Part shown: positions 1 through 11,191 of the stretch, in pieces
How positions within the stretch are numbered: the stretch's first letter is position 1
How the letters are laid out: every line of letters begins with the position of its first letter
Assembly: GCA_928212115.1 (NCBI GenBank)
Contig: CAKMRJ010004445.1
Coordinates: forward strand, 83,539,777-83,603,776
Reading direction: 5' to 3'
Origin: Lactuca virosa
Taxonomy: Eukaryota; Streptophyta; Magnoliopsida; Asterales; Asteraceae
Length of the DNA: 64,000 nt
Program-made: the position numbers and the translations under genes
The notes under the pieces: model-generated
Databases searched by the model: none
The model's input: only the letters and a program-made list of their open reading frames with translations
What the model was told of the DNA's origin: nothing

Positions 1-390
1 TTCGTTCGAAACTCTGGTGCTAATCATGTTACAACTCACACTATGGAGTCCGATGCCCTTCCACCTGAATGTCCGAACACACAAGTAATCCATGAAGTTG
101 ATTTTGAAACCCTCTTCGGACCATCTGAAACAACTCTTGATTCTGAATCTAGACCAAGACAAACATCCTCATCCACTCCTTTTTCCCAAACTGTCTCTGA
201 CCCAACACCAACCTTTCCTCCATTTGATTCCGACCCGTTTCAACCTTCACAGGTTGAGGGGGGAGAATGGACAACCTTCCCTTGAATCAAATGTAGAAGG
301 ATTCCTTGATGCAGCTGCTGAATTTGACTCCAATCCGATCAATAACGAAGATGATGTCAATTTCGTTGACTTCCCACCTGATGATGATAT
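1..390 (+). pseudogene. Element A pol fragment: linker between integrase and reverse transcriptase
   Basis: An open frame runs from base 1 to 285. After a slip at the G-run near 256-261, a second frame continues to the B insertion at 391. The composition is typical of the poorly conserved spacer between integrase and RT in copia polyproteins: Pro/Ser/Thr-rich, then acidic (ending DFPPDDD). The fragment stops exactly where the B LTR begins with TGTTGGG. The RT side of the same ORF resumes at 13184 with DHPPNQVIGNP, the usual start of the copia RT region. It could be mistaken for a small host gene; the continuity across B argues against that. Confidence 0.6.
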
Positions 391-425
391 TGTTGGGTTT
401 TATACATAGCAAACAATCCTATGTG
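391..425 (-). repeat. Element B solo LTR, left piece (3' end of the LTR)
   Basis: These 35 bases match the reverse complement of the last bases of the G-family LTR (compare 28330-28366 and 35150-35188). The LTR continues at 11562 after element C. The outer terminus reads TGTTGGG here against TGATGGG in G. Confidence 0.7.
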
Positions 426-795
426 TGTTAGGAATAAATCCGAGATGACAAATGCGGAATATCAAGAACAATCAAGAATCAATCACCATCATATGCAAGT
501 AATCTGATAAAGGTTTTTGTGTATATTGATTATAACATGAACGTACAGAGAAAAACTCTAATCTGGTAAAAAGTTTACCTCAAAATCTAACCTAATGATT
601 ATTCATTGGGAACATAAAATATCTACCATAACTATAAAATAAATGCCTTAATATAAAACCAATGCCTTAGAAGAGCTCGATTAAGCACTTCTACTGTAAA
701 GGCACCGTAGGGAATCATAAAATTATTAACCCTAAAAAGGCTTCCCTAAATAACCAAATATGCCAAATCAGTTTCAATATCTCAAATACTCAACA
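426..795 (-). repeat. Element C 3' LTR (370 bp)
   Basis: Direct copy of 11192-11561 with only scattered differences (for example aaatccgag against aagtccgag near the outer end). The plus-strand reading starts TGTTAGGAATAA and ends ACTCAACA. High identity indicates a fairly recent insertion. Confidence 0.9.
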
Positions 796-809
796 ATCTC
801 CCCGTAGAT
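796..809 (-). other. Polypurine tract of element C
   Basis: The minus-strand reading CATCTACGGGGAGAT lies directly before the 3' LTR start TGTTGAG. This is the expected site and composition for plus-strand DNA priming in an LTR retrotransposon. Confidence 0.7.
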
Positions 810-2551
810 GTTGAAACTGATAAGATCACGATTTCCGATCTTCTTGGCATTTCTCCCCTTAAATTGTGAGACTCATCAGCAAATGGGGTCTTCAAAGCGA
901 GAGAAATAAAAAATAATCTTCCAAATACGAACTCCCCCTTGAATAATCATCACTCCCCCTTAAATCTTCAACAAATACCATGGAGAGAATCCGAAAAGTT
1001 AAGAAGAATCACCAACAATCTTCAAAACCCGTCAGATTTGATGAAATAAATCCCTTTAGAAAATACCCAATTCTCAAAAAATAAAACCGGAAAAATAACA
1101 AAAAATAATTTTATATTTTTCGATTTTTAAATTTAGACAAAAGAATAGAAAAAGAAGCAATTATTTAGAAGGGTTTGAAAAGAATAAGACCAAAGAAAGG
1201 ATTAGAAATGATAAAATTTTGGAAAGAAGGGGTAAAAAAATGGTAAAAATCCAAAAATTTTGAAAAGAATTTTGGATATGGGGTTGAGACAGTGAAGGTC
1301 TGAAAGTTAAGGGGCAAAAATTGAAAATATAACCCATTTTCTTCATTGTAACGTTGAATAAAGATATGAGCATCCAAAAGGGTTGAAACGGTAAAGTTTG
1401 CTAACATTCAGGGACTGAAGTTGGAAATTGAAGCGTCTTCTTCACTTAATCGGATGTAAACTCGTTGTTTGACTTAGGAAAAGTCAAAATCAAAGGAACG
1501 AACCAAAAGAAAAAAATTCCGATTGCCACTTTCTTTGCAATACCCATTGACAGGTTTCGATTTCTTAATTATCAAATTCCGATTCAACAGATCTGATGGG
1601 ATTTCCAATTCCGATTTGGAATTTTGCGTATGAAATTGCCGATTTCAATTTGCTTGAAACCCGATTTCAGTTTTGTTTTGCTTTCAGTCTTCACATTTGA
1701 AATCGAACTCTTTTGATTTGAGTGAGAGTAACCTGCTATACGATGATGATTTCCGAGTTCGTGACATTTAATTTAGATTCAGAACAGTTCCATTTTCCAA
1801 GTAAGATGCGAGTGCAGAATACCGAGTCCGATTGTGACTTTCGCATCTTGTGTTGTTCGTCTACTCTGTTTCAAAGAAACCAAACTCCGAATCAATTCTG
1901 ATTTGTTATAGCTGCGAATCCGATTTTCGTTTCTAAATGCGAACCTCCGTTGACCCGATTACGAGTCCTTAAATGCGAACTTATACGTGCGAATGGAGGA
2001 CTGTAAATGCGAAAGTACAACCTCATCCTCTACGTTCATTGCGAGAGCTGAGAGATATAGGGTTCGTTGGAAACGTGCGCTTCACAGAGTGATAAGAAAC
2101 CTGCGAATCTAACTTTCGCTTATTTGACATTCGCGTATTTGAGTTTCGCATCTGTGACCTTGTGACTTTCGCGTCTTTGGTTATTTGTCATATCCGCTTC
2201 AATGAACGAATACAGGAACCAGACACGACGATTTTTATTAATAACTCCGAAAGTAACCCCTTCTTTTACAGTACACTGACAATTTCAGCCCCTTTTTTGA
2301 TGTAATGTCAGATTGCAGCCTTTCTTGTTATAGAAAATGTCACTTTTCACCCACTTTTTCAACTTTTGTCATTTCCAACAATTAAAAGTCAATAAAAATT
2401 GATTCCTTCAACCAAATTTCATATCTTTGACTAAATATTCATAAGATTGCACCAGATTTTGTCCATTATTTTCATTTTTTTTCATTTTTTTAAATTTTTA
2501 TTATTATTATTTTTTGATAAAGGACAAAACTTTTCAAGACACTTTTGGTAC
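810..2551 (-). other. Noncoding 3' half of element C with TGCGAA/TTCGCA word cluster
   Basis: No ORF of note lies here. Bases 810-1440 are A-rich. Bases about 1800-2180 contain at least nine copies of TGCGAA or its complement TTCGCA, in both orientations, among AT-rich text. The stretch lies between the element's only ORF and the PPT. No pol remnant was seen. Confidence 0.6.
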
Positions 2552-3571
2552 TCATTTAAGATTCAACAATGAGGTTGGTTTCTTACACACCCACTTACGT
2601 GAAGAGAATCTATCATCTTCTGAAAATAATACCAGCCTTTTAGTTGGAAAACAAAATTTTCCATAAATTTCATCAAACCAACCAAATTCTCTTTTCTTTT
2701 CTTTCCAACTTCTAACATTTTTATCTAAAGAAAAATGAGAATTAAAGTTTCTTTGAACATGCTTGACTTCAACTTTCTCAACTTTTACACAAGCATTAGG
2801 TACTTGTACCTTGGGCATCCAAACCTTCTTTATTTTACTCTTGTTCTTCTTCCTCTTCATCATTTTCTTATTTCTTGGCTTCAGAAACAAATTGTGAATC
2901 TGAACAACCTTTTCACCATTCTGAATCTGAACATTAGAAGACTTTTGAACACAATCCTTAGGAGTTTGATAAATCTGAACATCTTGAATTATTGGCTTTT
3001 TGTAAGGAACCAATCCTTCAAAGACATCATCAACACACAAAAAATCATCTGTAGTTGTTCCAATAGAACAAAAATCCGTCATTTTCACGATTTCTGAATA
3101 TTTACTTTGAGATTCTTCTTCAGAACAACTAGATTCGGATTGTGAAGCTTCTAAAAAACTTGAAACACTTGACTCCCCCTCAACAAGAAGATCTGGAGTC
3201 ACTTTTTCTTCAGAAACTTGAAGAACATCATGAACTTTATTAATAACACCAAGAACACCTTCTTTTTCTTTTCTTTCTTTCTCTAAGTTCTGTTGTATTT
3301 TCTTCAAAAATAAGTATTCTTTGATAATGATAAATTGTTTTAACAAATCTTTATCTTCCTCTACACGATTACTTTTAAATCCACCAATAGAAATCTGTGT
3401 GAAATCACCAATCTTCTCATCAACATAGAGATTATACATCTCAATGGCATTTTTCAACATAGATTGTTCAGGAACATCCCAAAACAAATATCCTTCTTTA
3501 AGACGAAACTTTGGATCTGTAACTTTTAATCCTAGTCTCTTAATGTCTTTTAACACCTTATAATCCGCCAT
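2552..3571 (-). CDS. Single ORF of element C, 339 aa, function unknown
   Basis: An intact ATG-started ORF (MADYKVLKDIKRLGLKV...) ends 339 codons later with ...TSLLNLK. Residues about 1-110 are mixed and look folded. Residues 80-110 are Lys/Glu-rich and helical. The middle is Ser/Glu-rich and acidic (SESSCSEEESQ). Near residues 233-250 is a strongly basic run (RNKKMMKRKKNKSKIKK) that could bind nucleic acid or act as a nuclear localisation signal. I see no CCHC knuckle, DTG protease or RT motif. By position after the PBS and leader it may be a diverged gag or a captured host gene. That the frame is open while the rest of the element is noncoding suggests recent selection or recent insertion. 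I do not recognise the family. Confidence 0.55.
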   Translation of the reverse strand: MADYKVLKDIKRLGLKVTDPKFRLKEGYLFWDVPEQSMLKNAIEMYNLYVDEKIGDFTQISIGGFKSNRVEEDKDLLKQFIIIKEYLFLKKIQQNLEKERKEKEGVLGVINKVHDVLQVSEEKVTPDLLVEGESSVSSFLEASQSESSCSEEESQSKYSEIVKMTDFCSIGTTTDDFLCVDDVFEGLVPYKKPIIQDVQIYQTPKDCVQKSSNVQIQNGEKVVQIHNLFLKPRNKKMMKRKKNKSKIKKVWMPKVQVPNACVKVEKVEVKHVQRNFNSHFSLDKNVRSWKEKKREFGWFDEIYGKFCFPTKRLVLFSEDDRFSSRKWVCKKPTSLLNLK

Positions 3572-3989
3572 TTAATCTTCACCAAGAAAGAAAACTTGAA
3601 CAGAGAGAAAGTAGATCTGATGAGAATTCTAGAGAGAGAAAACAGATCTGAGATGGTTTCTGTCATACCCCAAAACCTGAACGGTGGAATCTTTCGGGGG
3701 TGGAGGACGTCATGTACAATATCACAACAATGCATAGTAGTAAACAAGCAACAACATCATCCATTGCATTAATAATATAATTTCATACAAGTGTGTTCTG
3801 TGAAGTTTATAAGACACCAAAAATGTAAATCAAAAATAAAAGATGAGTCTTGAACGAGCTCCATCTTCTCAAAACCTGGCATCGGTACCTGTCTACGGAT
3901 GACTTGAGATTACAAGTTATTTTGAAAGAGTTGATCAGCTTTAAAGCTGGTGAGTCCATAAGCATTTTAGTGTCATTGTTTGTATGAAG

Positions 3990-4050
3990 ATGTTTGTAAA
4001 TGTTTGTAGATGTTTGTAAATGTTTGTAAATGTTTGTAAATGTTTGTATC
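3990..4050. repeat. 10-bp tandem repeat, unit TGTTTGTAAA, about six copies
   Basis: Six consecutive near-perfect copies in the LTR of D (one copy has TAGA in place of TAAA). The deleted right LTR lacks the corresponding region. Confidence 0.85.
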
Positions 4051-4642
4051 TCCTAGAAAATCCTATATTTTCTACTAAACGTAGCCTTCTACCAAGGCAT
4101 CAAGTGAAATGTGTGTTTGTTTCTTGTAAGAGTGTATATTTTCCCAAGTGTGACTATCATTAACCAAAAATATAGTTTTACATTACCTTTTATGTGAACA
4201 GATCACAATGTGAATGCAATGAGGAAATAATAAAGTACTGTAGTGTTGTATTATAGTAACTACTGTTGTACTTTCTACCTTAAACCAATTGATATTTAAG
4301 GTATGATGTGACCTGGTTGTACCATACTATCGACTAATAACACGACGATGAAAGACGTCGGAAGAAATGACATTTGGCACCCGTAGACTTGCAAGTCCCA
4401 CTGTAGCGAACAGCAAGGTGTAGGATAGTCAATCCAGTATAGATCTATACGCAAACTCACGCTCTCCATCTAGGAGATTCTGGCTACAAATCGGGCCATG
4501 ACAGGTGATGCCATGCCCCGAACGACGGTTCACATTTATGTTATTGTATATTTGTATATGTAATGTATGTACTAGCTGTATTGTATGTTCCCTCTGTCTA
4601 GTATGTATGTTCTCTCTTAGTTTCTCATAATAGTATGTTCTA

Positions 4643-4735
4643 TCTGTATGTTATTGTTTGTTTCTCATCATAGTATTCTCTATCTGTATGTTATTGTTTG
4701 TTTCTCATCATAGTATTCTCTATCTGTATGTTATT
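4643..4735. repeat. 40-bp tandem repeat, about 2.3 copies
   Basis: The unit begins TCTGTATGTTATTG and ends AGTATTCTCTA. Copies start at 4643, 4683 and 4723 (partial). A degenerate relative lies just upstream at about 4615-4642. Confidence 0.85.
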
Positions 4736-5514
4736 GACTCATGTATGAACTGACTCTTTGTATGTTTCATTGTTCTTGTATTAGTATTAGTAACTTCCTA
4801 AACTATACCTATTATAGTTTACTAGCAATGTTGTTTGTATAAATGAACATGATTGTATACCCTTGCTACCCAAAAGTATTTGAACTGAATGAAGGAACTT
4901 TTATATCTACATACATATAGATGATATATAACTAAGATTCAAACGACCTTCGGACAAACAACCGATACCCTAAGTCCACAACCAAACGAGGAACAAGAAG
5001 TAAGGTGAGCTATCAGTCCTAAGTTCTTTCAATACTACTTATATAACTATATCTATATAGATACACATTTGACAAAATATAAGTTTAAAAGAGTTTAATC
5101 AAAGTATTTAACATGTAAAAGAGTTTGTAAAACGATTTGAAGTAGTTTGTTTGATAACACAGTTTGAAAAGTAAGAAAATTCACTTGTTGGTAGTTATTA
5201 ATCACATGTGATTGATATAAGAACTATAATAATTCAACTTGTATTCCCCCCCCCCCCCCATAAAAGCATTTAAAATAATTATAAGGTTGATTAAGGGGTA
5301 TGAACTCACCTGTAGTGAGTGGTGCGAATGAAAGATCGGGTTGAAGGATGCTAAGTGTTAAGTGTAGACTTGAGCACAACGGACCCTAATGAGCATATAT
5401 TGGCATATATATGAATATAATTAGTCTATATACCACTAATCATGAAAGGAAAACACCCTAGGACTTAGAAAACACTTAGATTAAAGTGTTAGAAGCATCA
5501 AAACCCTTCTGAAG

Positions 5515-6175
5515 TGGGTGTACGGCCGTACAGGGTCGTGTGCGGCCACCTGGTGTGCTGCCCATTGGATGTGCGGCCAGGTGTGTGTGGTCAGGGAGTG
5601 TGCGGCCGCACACACCTAGGGAAAATGGTCAAAAACATGTTTTTAAGGTTATATCTTGTATCCCTTAAGTGTGTTTGATCGTTTGCTAGCATACTAGTTG
5701 AGTTTGAGGCCTTAAAGCACTAAAATAAGGGGTGTACGACCACATGAGTGTGTGCGGCCGCACACTCCTTGAAGATCGAGTTCTGGACTTTTAACAAGGC
5801 TCAAATATAGCTAAACACATGCAGGAGTAGGGTACTTACAGTGTATAAGTGTATGGGGGTGTTTGGAGCTCAAGAACTTAGTAGGTGTTCTTGGTGTTCT
5901 TGAAGAACACTTGAAGATCTATACAAAAGGAGTAATTTCATGGATGAAATCATGTGTTGTTACTTAGGAAGTGTATTGATTCAACTTAACATAAGGAGAA
6001 ACACTTACCACTTAAAGATCTATAAGAAAATTCGGATGATAGTTGAGAGAGAAGTGTGTTCTTGGATTAGGAGTGTGAAAAGAGCCTAAGGAAGGATGAG
6101 TTCTACTATATACATTCGTGTGTGCTGCCAAGAGGGTTCGTGCGGCCGCACACCCAAGTGTGCGGCTGTACACTC
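5515..6175. repeat. Cluster of CGGCCG palindromic words in D LTR
   Basis: GC-rich palindromes stand out in AT-rich LTR: TACGGCCGTA at 5521-5530, TGTGCGGCCGCACA near 5599-5612, another near 5752-5766 and another near 6139-6152, with half-forms (GTGCGGCCA, GTGCGGCTGTA) between them. The truncated LTR at 10020-10680 has the same cluster with base changes. Confidence 0.75.
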
Positions 6176-6433
6176 CTACTGTTGGAGTGTTTGGCCACTT
6201 TTTGCATATGGTGAACTTGCGGAACACAAATCCAAACTTCTAACTTGCATCCACTAGGTTTAGAACACCCAAATGACTCAAAACAAAGCTAGAAAATACC
6301 AAAACAACGGGTCTAACTTTAATTGATTTGAATAATAGCACTAGATGAAAATTTCAGGTTGTCACATCATCCCCCCATTAGAGAGAATTTCGTCCCGAAA
6401 TTAGAGTTTAAACAAGTAAGCCATTACAAATAA

Positions 6434-7990
6434 CTAAGCGAAAAGATGAGGATATTTTAGTCTAAACTGATCCTCGCGCTCCCAAGTGAATTCAGGTCCT
6501 TGCTTGGCGTTCCAGCGAACCTTCACTATCGGGATACGACTTTGTTTCATTCGCTTGACCTCTCGGTTCATGATCTCTACTGGTTCTTCCATGAAGTTGA
6601 GGCTCTCGTTGATTTCGATCTTGTCGAGTGGGATTACAAGAGTCTCGTCGGACAGACGCTTTTTTAAGTTCGAGACGTGGAAAGTAGAATGTACGTTACT
6701 GAGTTCGCGAGGTAAGTTGAGTTTGTAAGCTACAGGGCCGATTCTAGCGAGAATCTCGAAAGGCCCTATGTATCTTGGATTTAGCTTTCCACGCTTACTG
6801 AAGCGTATCAAGCCCTTCCAGGGTGAGACTTTCAAAAGGACTCGGTCTCTCACCTGGAATTCCAAAGGTTTCCTTCGTTTGTCTGCGTAGCTTTTCTGTC
6901 GGTCTCTAGAGGCTTTCAATCGTTCACGAATCTGAACGATCTTCTCTGTCGTTTCCCGAATGATCTCCGGACCGGTGAGAGTGCTTTCAGGAACTCGTAC
7001 TTTAGCTAACTGTGTGTCGCCCACCTCAGCCCAGCACAGAGGGGGTCTGCACTTACGACCATAGAGGGCTTCAAATGGAGCAGCCCTTATGCTCGTGTGA
7101 TAACTGTTGTTGTAGGAAAACTCGACAAGGGGCAAATGAGTATCCCATGCCTTTCCAAAGTCGATCACACAGGCTCGCAACATATCCTCCAAGGTTTGGA
7201 TAGTCCTCTCACTTTGTCCGTCGGTCTGTGGATGGTAGGCTGTACTCATGTCCAGCCTGGTTCCTAGGGAACTTTGTAGCGACTGCCAGAATCTCGAAGT
7301 GAATCTACTATCTCTATCAGAGATAATGGATATGGGAACACCGTGCAGTCGTACAATCTCCCGAATGTAAGTTCTTGTTAGCTTCTCCATCTTGTCTGTT
7401 TCTTTGATCGGCAGGAAGTGTGCGGACTTTGTTAACCTGTCTACGATTACCCAAATGGTATCGAGACCACCCGTAGTCTTGGGTAACTTGGTTATGAGGT
7501 CCATCGTGATACGCTCCCACTTCCATTCAGGTATCTCCGGTTGCTGGAGTAATCCTGACGGTTTCTGGTATTCGACCTTAACCTTGGCGCAAGTAAGGCA
7601 TTTACTCACGAAGGTAGCAATCTCTGCTTTCATGTTAGGCCACCAGTATAACGTTTTAAGATCCAGATACATCTTATCTGAACCTGGGTGGATGGAATAT
7701 CGAGTGTTGTGTGCCTCGGTCATGACCAAGTCTCTGAAACCACCGTGTTTCGGTGTCCAGATCCGATCCATGAGATATAAGGCTCCGCCACCCTTGACTT
7801 CCAAATTCTTATCCATCCCTCTTAGGGATTCACCCGCCACATTTTCAGGTTTCAAAGCGTCGAGCTGAGCCTCCTTAATTTGTGTGTACAAGTGTGAATG
7901 GATAGTCATAGTCAAAGATTTGACTCTACGACCAGAGTATTTTTTCCGACTTAGGGCGTCAGCTACTACGTTGGCCTTGACAGGATGCTA
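6434..7990 (-). pseudogene. Element D pol, integrase part (zinc-binding, DDE core, chromodomain-like tail)
   Basis: The frame continues from the RT-RNase H part after an in-frame TAG at 7990-7988. It shows, in order: an HHCC zinc-binding region (HNTRYSIHPG... CLTCAKVK); an integrase core with Asp in ITMDLITKLP, Asp in IISDRDSRF and Glu in TDGQSERTIQTLED; the GPF/Y segment (YIGPFEIL); and a C-terminal chromodomain-like stretch ending VKVRWN... FTWEREDQFRLKYPHLFA before the stop. The first ATG in this piece (7915) is internal to the polyprotein and not a real start. Apart from the two stops upstream, this part is open over 490 codons. Confidence 0.9.
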
Positions 7991-8056
7991 ACGAATTTCG
8001 CATTTGTAATCACTGAGTAGCTCGACCCACCGTCGTTGTCTCATGTTGAGCTCCTT

Positions 8057-9590
8057 CTAGTCGAATATATGTTGTAGGCTTTTGTGGTCTGTAAAGATTG
8101 TGCTTTTTGTACCATACATGTAGTGTCTCCAGATCTTCAGAGCAAACACTACTGCTCTCAACTCAAGATCGTGAGTGGTGTAGTTGACCTCGTGTGTTTT
8201 CAGCTGTCTCGAGGCATAGGCGATGACCTTACCTCGCTGCATCAACACACAGCCGAGCCCTTGATTTGACGCATCGCAATAGACCACAAAGTCTTCTATC
8301 CCTTCGGGGAGGGATAGTATTGGTGCGGTGCATAAGGATTGTTTCAGCGTTTGGAACGCTTTCTCTTGCTTCTCTTCCCAGTCAAAGGCCACGCCCTTCT
8401 GGGTCAAAGTCGTAAGAGGTTTCGCAATTCGCGAGAAGTTCTGAATGAACGCGCGATAGTAGCCAGCGAGGCCTAGAAATTGACAAATTTTTGTAGGCGT
8501 GTTCGGTGCTGACCAGCTCTCAATGGCTTTGATTTTGGAAGGGTCCACGTGTATTCCTTCTTCGCTAATCACGTGTCCTAAGAATTCGACTCTTTGGATC
8601 CAAAATTCGCATTTCGAGAACTTCGCATAGAGCTTCTCCGATCGTAATGTTTCCAAGACCTGTTGAAGATGTTGACTATGCTCCTCCTTACTACGATAGT
8701 AGATAAGTATGTCATCGATGAAGACGATGACGAACTGATCCAAGTAAGGACGACACACCCTATTCATTAAATCCATGAATACTGCGGGCGCATTGGTTAA
8801 TCCGAACGGCATCACTACGAATTCGTAGTGACCATAACGAGTTCGGAAGGCTGTCTTCGGAACATCCTCCCCTAACACCCGTAACTGGTGATACCCGGAT
8901 CTTATGTCGATTTTTGAAAAGAAGTTCTCCCCTTGAAGTTGGTCGAACAAATCGTCTATACGAGGCAAAGGGTAACGATTCTTGACGGTCAGTTTGTTGA
9001 GCTCCCTATAGTCGACGCACATACGAAACGATCCGTATTTCTTCTTAACGAACAAGACTGGAGCTCCCCAAGGTGAGAAGCTTGGTCTTATAAAGCCCTT
9101 GCTGAGTAGTTCGTTAAGTTGACCGGACAGTTCTTGCATCTCTGCAGGTGCTAGACGATAGGGCGATTTGGCTACTGGGGTAGCCCCTGGAACTAAGTCG
9201 ATTCTGAACTCGACTTGACGTCGCGGAGGTAATCCTGGGAGTTCTTCTGGAAAGATGTCGGGAAAATCGCGTACTACTGGAATGTTCTTAATGTGTTTCG
9301 CTTCTTGGCTCACATCGACAACATGAGCAAGGAATGCACGACATTCCTTTCGCAAGAATTTCTGGGCTTGAATGCTCGAGATGAGGTGAAGGTTAGTGCC
9401 GGGTTTGTCGCCGTAGATGACTAGAGTTTCGCTAGATGGTAGATTAAGGCGAACAGCCTTTTCATAACACATGATGTCGACACGATGAAGACTCAACCAA
9501 TCCATGTCGATAATGACGTCGAAACTTTTAATTGAGACCGACATGAGGTCGATTGAAAATGAATGGCTATCTAGGGTTAGAGTACAACGA
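8057..9590 (-). pseudogene. Element D pol, protease end plus reverse transcriptase and RNase H
   Basis: Coding sense extends upstream of the ATG at 9544 to about 9590, where protease codons (CTLTLDSHSFSIDL) meet LTR sequence. Then come the protease C-terminus (VIIDMDWLSLHRVD), RT fingers (LLSKGFIRPSFSPWGAPVLF), YPLPRIDDLFDQL, the catalytic box FIDDILIY, the connection (FLGLAGYYRAFI) and RNase H (FVVYCDASNQGLGC; FTDHKSLQHIFD). An in-frame TAG at 8059-8057 replaces the Gln usual after HIFD. A second TAG at 7990-7988 follows DYKCEIR. The copy cannot make a full polyprotein, and it also lacks gag and the active-site end of protease. Confidence 0.92.
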
Positions 9591-10871
9591 TTTGAAAGAG
9601 TTTAATCAAAGTATTTAACATGTAAAAGAGTTTGTAAAACGATTTGAAGTAGTTTGTTTGATAACACAGTTTGAAAAGTAAGAAAATCCACTTGTTGGTA
9701 GTTATTAATCACATGTGATTGATATAATAACTATAATAATTCAACTTGTATTCCCCCCCCCCCATAAAAGCATTTAAAATCATTTAAAAGGTTGATTAAG
9801 GGGTATGAACTCACCTGTAGTGAGTGGTGCGAATGAAAGATCGGGTTGAAGGATGCTAAGTGTTAAGTGTAGACTTGAGCACAACGGACCCTAATGAGCA
9901 TATATTGGCATATATATGAATATAATTAGTCTATATACCACTAATCATGAAAGGATAACACCCTAGGACTTAGAAAACACTTAGATTAAAGTGTTAGAAG
10001 CATCAAAATCCTTCTGAAGTGGGTGTACGGCCGTACAGGGTCGTGTGCGGCTACCTGGTGTGCTGCCCATTGGGTGTGCGGTCAGGTGTGTGCGGTCAGG
10101 GAGTGTGCGGCCGCACACTCCTAGGGAAAATGGTCAAAAACATGTTTTTAAGGTTATATCTTGTATCCCTTAAGTGTGTTTGATCGTTTGCTAGCATACT
10201 AGTTGAGTTTGAGGCCTTAAAGCACTAAAATAAGGGGTGTACGGCCACATGAGTGTGTGCGGCCACACACTCCTTGAAGATCGAGTTCTGGACTTTTAAC
10301 AAGGCTCAAATATAGCTAAACACATGCAGGAGTAGGGTACTTACAGTGTATAAGTGTATGGGGGTGTTTGGAGCTCAAGAACTTAGTAGGTGTTCTTGGT
10401 GTTCTTGAAGAACACTTGAAGATCTATACAAAAGGAGTAATTTCATGGATGAAATCATGTGTTGTTACTTAGGAAGTGTATTGATTCAACTTAACATAAG
10501 GAGAAACACTTACCACTTGAAGATCTATAAGAAAATTCGGATGATAGTTGAGAGAGAAGTGTGTTCTTGGATTAGGAGTGTGAAAAGAGTCTAAGGAAGG
10601 ATGAGTTCTACTATATACATTCGTGTATGCTGCCAAGAGGGTGTGTGCGGCCGCACACCCAAGTGTGTGGCCGTACACTCCTATTTTTGGAGTGTTTGGC
10701 CACTTTTTGCGTATGGTGAACTTGCGGAACACAAATCCAAACTTCTAACTTGCATCCACTAGGTTTAGAACACCCAAATGACTCAAAACAAAGCTAGAAA
10801 ATACCAAAACAATGGGTCTAACTTTAATTGATTTGAATAATAGCACTAGATGAAAATTTCGGGTTGTCACA
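9591..10871 (-). repeat. Element D 5' LTR, truncated (1.28 kb kept)
   Basis: Matches 5085-6366 nearly throughout, including the C-run (9753-9763, 11 bases against 14), and ends GGTTGTCACA. The inner 1.4 kb is missing. The junction lies in acaacgattTGAAAGAGTTTAATC, where protease-side and LTR-side sequence share a few bases. Confidence 0.9.
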
Positions 10872-10876
10872 GTTTC

Positions 10877-11191
10877 TAGAGAGATAAACTAGATCTGAAA
10901 CGATTTTTAGAGAGATAAAGTAGATCTGAACACGAAAATTCGAATAAACGCGAAAATTTTCCTCTAATTCTCTTCCAGAACACGATTCAAGAACAAATCA
11001 GATGAAATAATAAGTTGAAGATAACAGATCTGAAAAAGATTTTTCAATAAAAACGAGGTATAGACTTTTTCTTTTCAGAAAACTTACAAAACTTGAAGAA
11101 CAAGGTGGGATTCATGATAAAATATCGCCATAAACAAGATTGATTCATGCAAAAATTGCTGAGATCTACAAGAACCCGCTCTGATACCAAT
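10877..11191 (-). other. Element C leader and primer binding site
   Basis: On the minus strand the PBS TGGTATCAGAGC (11189-11178) follows the 5' LTR after two bases and matches the 3' end of initiator Met tRNA. The remaining 300 bases are an AT-rich untranslated leader, interrupted by D, that leads to the ATG at 3571. Confidence 0.8.

Larger units (their letters stand above)
3661..6366 (-). repeat. Element D 3' LTR, full length (2706 bp)
   Basis: Bases 5085-6366 match the truncated right LTR 9591-10871. The minus-strand reading starts TGTGACAACCTGAAA and ends GGGTATGACA. It contains a 14-base C-run (5246-5259), two short tandem repeats and several CGGCCG palindromes. Next to its inner edge, 6367-6380 reads as TGGGGGGATGA on the minus strand, a PPT. 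Confidence 0.9.
3661..10871 (-). mobile_element. Element D: Ty3/gypsy retrotransposon (Tekay-like), internally deleted
   Basis: The ends are TGTCATACCCC (3661) and GGTTGTCACA (10871). The 5-bp TSD GTTTC is perfect at 3656-3660 and 10872-10876, placing D in the leader of element C. Orientation is minus. The left LTR is full length (3661-6366). The right LTR (about 9591-10871) keeps only its outer 1.28 kb. The rest of the 5' LTR, the PBS, gag and most of protease are missing, and LTR sequence runs straight into protease codons. The RT-RNase H-integrase order is that of Ty3/gypsy, and the integrase C-terminus resembles the chromodomain-bearing Tekay clade. Confidence 0.9.

Noticed and set aside
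7392..7868. 158-codon plus-strand frame across the D integrase
   Set aside because: Antisense to an integrase reading frame with clear HHCC and DDE motifs.
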